DNA from: Apostichopus japonicus
Taxonomy: Eukaryota; Echinodermata; Holothuroidea; Aspidochirotida; Stichopodidae
Direction of reading: 5' to 3'
NCBI RefSeq assembly: GCF_037975245.1
Contig: NC_092575.1
Span: 28,667,341 to 28,731,340, forward strand
DNA: 64,000 nucleotides
Position 1 is the first letter of the stretch. Every line of letters starts with the position of its first letter. Both the position numbers and the translations under genes were made by a program. The notes beneath the pieces were generated by a model, which made no database searches, was not told the DNA's origin, and saw nothing but the letters and a program-made list of their open reading frames with translations. Shown here piece after piece: positions 58,117 to 64,000 of this stretch.

Positions 58117-60403
58117 TTGAAATCCAATACCTTCAGAAGAATCAAATCTAGCTCAAACAGCTGACAGTCGAAGTATCATCAAAGTATATCCAGAATATTC
58201 CTTTATATGCTCTTTTTCAACCCAATCCTGCAAATCATCTGAAAAACAAATATATCATTTGTAAGATTTCTCGTTCCAATAACATGGAAAGTGCATTAGC
58301 CAAGGCGGAACTAATACCAACGTCTTTAATAGTGCGACATGGTTACAAGATAATTACGAAACAATTCTTTATGCGTGAAAGCTTGTAATTCAGCAGAAGT
58401 AAAGAAAAACAAAAAAAGTGTTATTATGCAAAGAGCCTTTCTTTATATTAAAATAAATATGAAATAAGGAAAACACGTTTTAAGATAATAATACAAATGG
58501 AAGAGGTAGGATAATCATCACAGCGTCGTTGCCTGTCACGTTAACATGTTATTAAGATAACACAAGATGAATAGTTAAATAATGCCTAGACTAACATCAC
58601 ATGTCATTAGAGAGTTGAAAGTACAATCAACCAACGGAATAAACACATAGCAATGCTTTGAAAATTTAAAACACTGAACTTCCACTGTGTTTTCCCCGTC
58701 GAACTGACCCAACCAGACACCGGAGGAGGAAGGGTCCTATAGCACTGTAAAAAGACGGTTTACGATAGTAACGCTTAGGCTTCGAGAGTTTTCTGGGATT
58801 TTTAGGGGGTGTGGAAGGGAGGATTAACAAAATGAAACAAAGTATAGACCATAGCGCGAAATAGCGAAGACATTTTTGCTAATTTGTTTCGAATTAATGG
58901 CGAATTTTCGATCACTTCATGACCATGTCGTCACTCCTTGTTGAAGATGTAATGGACATACTTTTCTACCAATATTTCGTGACTTGGAAGATGTCAGCTG
59001 CTAAAATATTAAAATTCACTTCCAAGTGAACTTGAATAAATGAAATTTGAATTCAATCTAATCTGTGAGATGTTTTGCCCTGCATACTTTCATGCCCATT
59101 CCTAATAGAACACGTATAGCGTTTCCATTAGATTATTACATTTAGAAGTATGAATTCATGGATCATTTTGAAGAATAAAGGTAACAATGTAAGATGTTTT
59201 CTTTCTTTCTGAATGAGTACGTCTCGTGACTGTAAAGGTCTCAAAACCTTTTACAGATTGGTTAAGGCCATTTTTAGTTGATTTATTTGACGTTTGGTTT
59301 GTTTCTTTGTCTTTTGGTAAATTTTTGTGTGTTCCTCTTTTCTTAAGAACAACGAAAGTTAGTTAGTTAGCTGTAATGTGTTGGTTACTTCAATTTGTAA
59401 GCCTCTGTTCAAAGGCGACTGAGTTAGGTAACTACCTCAGTCTGTTGACGATGCAGAAAATAAAATGGAAGCGTAGACATTGAATGCCTAAAAAATGAAA
59501 TTCGTAAATGTAGCTGGTGAGTGTGAACACTAGGCATCTTACTGCAACAATTGTTTGCATTTCTCCACTATAGTAGTGTTACCAGATGGAGCGATTATAT
59601 GGTCTTGTTTTGAACACGCGCTTCTCATTTATGAAATGATCCAATTTTCAGGTGAAAGCGTTGTCTGAATGAGCCCCTCTTCCCCGTACTCACATCCCTT
59701 GCACTGACTATGTCGATATTTCCCTGTTGTGCATGGACATAAAAATGGGGTACAAATCATATCAGTGTTAAGGTATATAGTGTGATGTTCTTACATCTTA
59801 CATCTTTAGAAAGATAACAATTACCACCGATCGTGAAACATTGATACCATTTTATTGAGATCTACATTAGGATCTTGCGATGAGATGTTGCAGACTAGTA
59901 GTGCTCGGTATATCCAATATACATTTCTTAAATGCAATAAATTTGTCCTGATATACAGAGGTTATGAGGTTTTCTGTTTATATACAAATATATTTCGCAT
60001 ATTGTATGCAACTACTGTGGCTGTATTTAAATATCTTATAGCCCTGCCTCATATTTTTACATTATTCACTAGCTAATCACTTTTCTATATCTAATTAGGC
60101 ATAACCATCTTATCATTAAAAGAATTTGTTCAATTAATGCAAATGTAATGAAAAACATTGTTTCTTTCATCATCTAATGAGAGGAAACTGACAGGAAATA
60201 ACAAAATTACTCTGTACACTGCTTTATACTTCTGAATCATTAAGTGCCGAAAGAGCTACCAAGTTCACTGATACGTAATAATCACTGCATATTATTCATG
60301 AACAGTGATATGCAAGTATCGTGACGTTAAAATATCATATTTAAGCATAAATTTGTAAATGCTATAGTTCGATGTTGCGGACATCATTTGTTATCCTTCA
60401 ATA
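58117..60403. other. Upstream region of the large receptor, copy B
   Basis: Counterpart of 36,615-38,907. In this copy it is directly followed by the GPCR flank, which gives the ancestral order. A 73-codon ORF at 59,855-60,076 (+) has no open counterpart in copy A and is not taken as a gene. Confidence 0.5.
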
Positions 60404-60750
60404 CTTAACAAAGCAGAAAGCGTTATACTTACCCGTGTGCAACAAAATCACAGTTCATTTGGAATGATCTGAGAGGAGGGAAGATTGTTGTACTTACAGA
60501 TTGTACAGCATAAATATACATTCAATATATTAAGAGTAAGCAAGATTTCTGAACATTAAGACCTTGTTTGACCACGAAGAATGTTGCGAGTTTAGTATTT
60601 GTTGATATTTGGCAATTTTGTTATTGCGTGATCATCCTCCAATGTATTATTTGACTGGTTAATGTCATCAAAGCGGCTCATGCGACTTAGGTATTCGAAA
60701 TCCGAAAGCAATAGTCGGAGATCCTAGAAAAGTGTGAGTGAAACCTTCAT

Positions 60751-61884
60751 ATGAGGGGTTTAGATTTCATATGTTTTGAAAATTGTATTTCTGTGTGTAT
60801 ACTCTTCTCTTCAACGAACTGTGTCATGGCCGTCAACGAAACTCAACAAGAGATGGAGCTGTTTTCCGTCGACGATAAACATTTGAAAATCGTCGCCACC
60901 GTCAGTTATGTCCTTATTTCAGTCTTCGGCATCGCTGGGAATGGGCTAGTCTTGACCGTTGTTGTCTCTGTTCCAGCACTCAGAAATATAACCAACCTCT
61001 TTATAGCCAACCAATCTCTCGCCGATCTTGTGAGTTCCATTTTATTATCGTCGTCGTTTTTATTGCCTCCCATTGATATGTCAGGCATAGGGTACAGCCA
61101 TAATCGATTAGCGACGTTTATATGTGTTATTTGGCAAAGTCGTTTCCTCTATTGGGCAAGTCTGAAGGTATCGACCGCTAACTTAGTTGTTTTGACACTT
61201 GAGAGGTTCTTTGCCGTGGTCTATCCCTACACCTACCGCGAAAGAATGAATTTTAGACGAGCGGTGACTTTATCTCTGAGCGTTTGGGTCATTGGATTGT
61301 TAGTCGAAATACCATGGGCATCTTTGTATTCCGTTTCGGACGGAATCTGTAAACATGGAGAAAGAAGTGAATTCTCGACGTATTTCTTCGCCTGGTTTGT
61401 ATTTCTTTATACGGTTGTCATACCTTGTAGCCTAATGGTATTCGTTTACATATCGATATTAAGGAAACTACAACACAAAAGGAGTCAGGTAGACGTCATA
61501 GGGCCAGCAATGCCAACGTTTTTAACCGGTAACACAACGGCTGAAACGATGCGTCATAGACAGGCCTCGGAGAGGAATGATACCACGGAACAACTTATGC
61601 GGAGGAGAAGCACTAAGCAACGCGCAAGAAGAAATATTATGGTAACAATGCTAACGGTGTGCCTGTTCTATACTGTTTGCGTTACACCTAATCAAGTTTA
61701 CTTTTTTCTTGTCAATGTTGGGGCACCTCAGAAGTTGCCTAATATTTTACATGTTGCCACCGTGTTGTTGTACTCTGCGAATATGTGCATTAATCCATTC
61801 ATATACGCTTGCAAATACAAAAAGTTTCAGATGGGATTTCGGGTACTGTTCTGTAAGTCTAGAACACAATTAATTATTCAGTAG
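60751..61884 (+). CDS. Class A (rhodopsin-like) GPCR, copy B, 377 aa
   Basis: Single-exon receptor with all seven helices. TM1 GIAGNGLVLTVVV, TM2 ITNLFIANQSLADLVSS, TM3 end LERFFAVVYPYTY, third loop RRRSTKQRARRN, TM6 CLFYTVCVTPNQVYFF, TM7 NMCINPFIYACKYKKF, then a short tail with a cysteine (VLFCKS) suited for palmitoylation. Cysteines TFICVIWQ and DGICKHGE would form the usual disulphide. It keeps the five TM2 residues missing in copy A and the normal GNGLV, so it is the better candidate for the working receptor. The first 25 residues before MAVNETQQEM are hydrophobic and could be a signal sequence or 5' UTR. It is divergent from the large receptor upstream (- strand, 58,116). Ligand unknown. 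Confidence 0.88.
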   Translation: MRGLDFICFENCISVCILFSSTNCVMAVNETQQEMELFSVDDKHLKIVATVSYVLISVFGIAGNGLVLTVVVSVPALRNITNLFIANQSLADLVSSILLSSSFLLPPIDMSGIGYSHNRLATFICVIWQSRFLYWASLKVSTANLVVLTLERFFAVVYPYTYRERMNFRRAVTLSLSVWVIGLLVEIPWASLYSVSDGICKHGERSEFSTYFFAWFVFLYTVVIPCSLMVFVYISILRKLQHKRSQVDVIGPAMPTFLTGNTTAETMRHRQASERNDTTEQLMRRRSTKQRARRNIMVTMLTVCLFYTVCVTPNQVYFFLVNVGAPQKLPNILHVATVLLYSANMCINPFIYACKYKKFQMGFRVLFCKSRTQLIIQ

Positions 61885-63380
61885 CTTTTGAAAACACTTC
61901 AATTGTATGTTGGTAACCATGTACAGCCATAATTGGATAAGGTGATAAGTAATAGGTTTAGGGTCACGCTAAGATAAACACAAGCTAGCACGATACAAAT
62001 GATTGATGTTAGTCTGTGCACTTTTACTAGCCACACGCAGAGCTTTCATATTCGGTAAACAGTGCCCAAAGTTAAGACAAGTAGAACGGAATGAGAATTA
62101 GAGAGCTCAATGTGTTATAATGATGTCAATGTTTCCAGTTTCCTGCTAAATATTTGAAAAAAACATCAGTTAAATTAGCAAGTATCATGGATGTTCGTAT
62201 GTTGCTGAAACAGAATAAAAGTATATTATTCGTATTTAAGAAATTTTACAAGATCGTCTGGATACTTTTATGGAGTATAATCATATTTAAATTATATTGT
62301 TACGGTGGTGTTGATGTCTGCTCTTAAAGACGAATCTAGCGGACAAAATGAAACTACTTGTCGGAGGTGAGAAATATATCAAATGTGACAGGTATGATGG
62401 CATGATTCCGAGAAATCAAGACAGCAGAACAAACATAGAAGCTTATCAAAAATATTTTATGTTAATTCTTAGTGATGATGTATTGTTGAAACCAATATTT
62501 CCGTGGCCCAAAGGAAATGTTTTTTAGAAGAAGAAAAAAGTCGACTAAGAATAACCTAAAAATCTATATTTTTTACATTGTCAGTTGCTTGAAGCAATGT
62601 ATTAAAGTATGATTGCTAGAATACAGATGGATGAAGTTGGTTGTTCCGATTAGTGACTGAATTGATGTAAATTACAAACACAATGGAAAGAGCTCTATCA
62701 ATAGAAATAATAAGGTATACTTCTTCTGAAGCGAATGAAATATATAACTCCATTAAATGAATATACCTGATATTTATTCCAATGATTGCTCTAATACACT
62801 TAATATTTCAACAGAATGAGGCCGAGGTGACGCACACGCTTTTAAGTGTGGCACTGACGTAAATATATTGTAATCGTAAAGAGGCTTAATGGATTTGAAA
62901 TGTACAAATGCTAACAATTCAAAAGTCAATCTAAATATCTTATATAACTGAACACGACCTTGTTGCTTTTCCTTAAAGTATGGTAAAATAAACTCCTTAT
63001 ATTAAAATTCTGGTGGCTAAGTTTGATTGCCAGTCAACCTTCAGGCTGGAACTTCCTGGCGGTTGTCTTAATGGTTATATCAAAACCACATCCTCATCAA
63101 GCACTTTGCTTGATGAATTATATTTTGTGAATACGCCTGAGAGCAGAGGAGTGAGGGATATGTTATCATGGCAATGAAACTGAAATTGTTTGTTGTTTCA
63201 TTATAATATTGCCGTTATGCATTTGATGGTATTAACAGCTAAGCAAGTTATGAATAGGAATAAGTTCCTGTAAACTATGCCACCTGGCCCCAAGGTGGAT
63301 CACGTGAATTAGCCCCTTTTCTTGCGTTTTTGTTCTAATTGTCGCTAGATATACAATGTATTGGTTATTTTGGACATTGC
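61885..63380. other. Non-coding; duplication homology ends near 62,010
   Basis: Homology to the copy A GPCR flank ends with ATTGATGTTAGTCT near 62,010. The rest has no ORF of note and no sign of a LINE. Confidence 0.5.
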
Positions 63381-63384
63381 TGAC

Positions 63385-63985
63385 CGTACAGTTTACTCAT
63401 TATTTGCAAGTTTAGCAGTTTATTGATTATTAATTACTCTGTTGAGTTGGTTGATCTACAGTTTATAAATTATTAATCAATCTGCTGACTGGATTGATCT
63501 AACGTTTATTGATTATTAAGTACTCTGCTGACTGGATTGATCTAGGTTTGATTGATTATTAATTAATCTGCTGACTGGGTTGATCCACAGTTTATTGATT
63601 ATTAATTAATCTGCTGACTGTAATCATCTATAGTTTATTGATTATTAATTAATCTGCTGACTGTAATCATCTAGTTTATTGATTATTAATAACTCTGCTG
63701 ACTGGATTGATCTATAGTTTTTGGATTATTAACTAATCTGCTGACTTAATTGCAGTTTATTGATTATTAATTCATCTGCTGACTGGATTGATCTACAGTT
63801 TATTGATTAATTATTAATCTGGTGACTAAATTTCATTTTATTTATTATTAATTAATATGCTGACTGGGTTGATCTACAGTTTATTGATTATTATTTAATC
63901 TGGTGACTAAATTGCAGTTTATTGATTATTAATTAATCTGCTGACCGGATTGATCTACAGTTTATTGATTATTGGCTACCCTGCT
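63385..63985. repeat. 43-bp minisatellite, about 13-14 units
   Basis: Unit of 43 bp: GTTTATTGATTATTAATTAA then TCTGCTGACT and GGATTGATCTACA. Units vary by small deletions (for example TAATTGCA replacing GGATTGATCTACA). It continues almost to the window's end, so its full length may be cut. Confidence 0.88.
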
Positions 63986-64000
63986 GAACTGATCCCCTGT

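Larger units (their letters stand above)
18987..62010. repeat. Tandem segmental duplication of a three-gene cassette
   Basis: Copy A (18,987-38,907 plus the inverted 41,847-43,465) and copy B (39,572 down to 38,908 inverted, plus 43,466-62,010) align almost throughout. The pairs are: HNMT-like 18,660-21,112 / 43,662-44,909; large receptor 25,968-36,614 / 47,442-58,116; class A GPCR 41,974-43,092 / 60,751-61,884. The main length differences are a solo LTR in A, a longer minisatellite in A and the LINE at the junction. In the 788-codon stretch of the big receptor exon I counted about 22 amino-acid differences. Confidence 0.93.

Overview
This is a 64-kb window of animal nuclear DNA. Its genes are split by introns with GT/AG junctions, it is AT-rich with long non-coding stretches, and it is full of transposon remnants and minisatellites. 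The gene content (a histamine N-methyltransferase relative, a receptor joining SRCR and somatomedin-B domains to a seven-helix core, and single-exon class A GPCRs) together with Tx1/L1-like LINE and Penelope-like debris suggests a marine invertebrate. An echinoderm is my best guess; I cannot prove the species from the sequence.

Bases 1-18,600 hold no host gene that I can support. They carry hAT-like non-autonomous elements with G-runs at their ends (1,558-1,941; 3,020-4,098 with a second one nested at 3,383-3,776; 8,067-8,915, inside a larger element at 7,732-9,056), a three-fold local repeat (about 4,292-6,255), a 5.3-kb terminal-inverted-repeat element (9,358-14,668) with a two-exon remnant of a coding gene, and a 37-bp minisatellite (16,200-16,845).

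Bases 18,660-62,010 are the core: a roughly 20-kb three-gene cassette present twice. Each cassette has (1) an HNMT-like methyltransferase on +, (2) a six-exon SRCR-SRCR-SMB-7TM receptor on - (my gene model, 1,093 aa in copy A and 1,094 aa in copy B), and (3) a single-exon class A GPCR. Copy A is 18,660-43,463 and copy B is 43,466-62,010. Both copies of the large receptor keep all reading frames and splice sites. Both HNMT-like copies are broken, by different lesions. The class A receptors are open but lie on opposite strands: 38,908-43,465 is inverted relative to copy B. Turning that segment back gives a clean head-to-tail tandem duplication whose junction is filled by a 5'-truncated LINE (39,573-41,846). 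One inversion breakpoint is the tip of a roughly 340-bp foldback element.

Intron 1 of the large receptor carries, in both copies, a TIR element, a long hairpin around a TA repeat, a degraded Penelope-like reverse transcriptase gene, a 55-bp-arm hairpin and about 300-bp tandem repeats, so these predate the duplication. A 990-bp solo LTR (21,822-22,811) is in copy A only and is therefore younger. A 34-bp minisatellite whose units contain a palindrome lies between the 3' ends of the HNMT-like and large receptor genes in both copies, about 2.0 kb in A and 0.8 kb in B.

Bases 62,010-64,000 have no gene and end in a 43-bp minisatellite. No rRNA, tRNA or CRISPR was seen.
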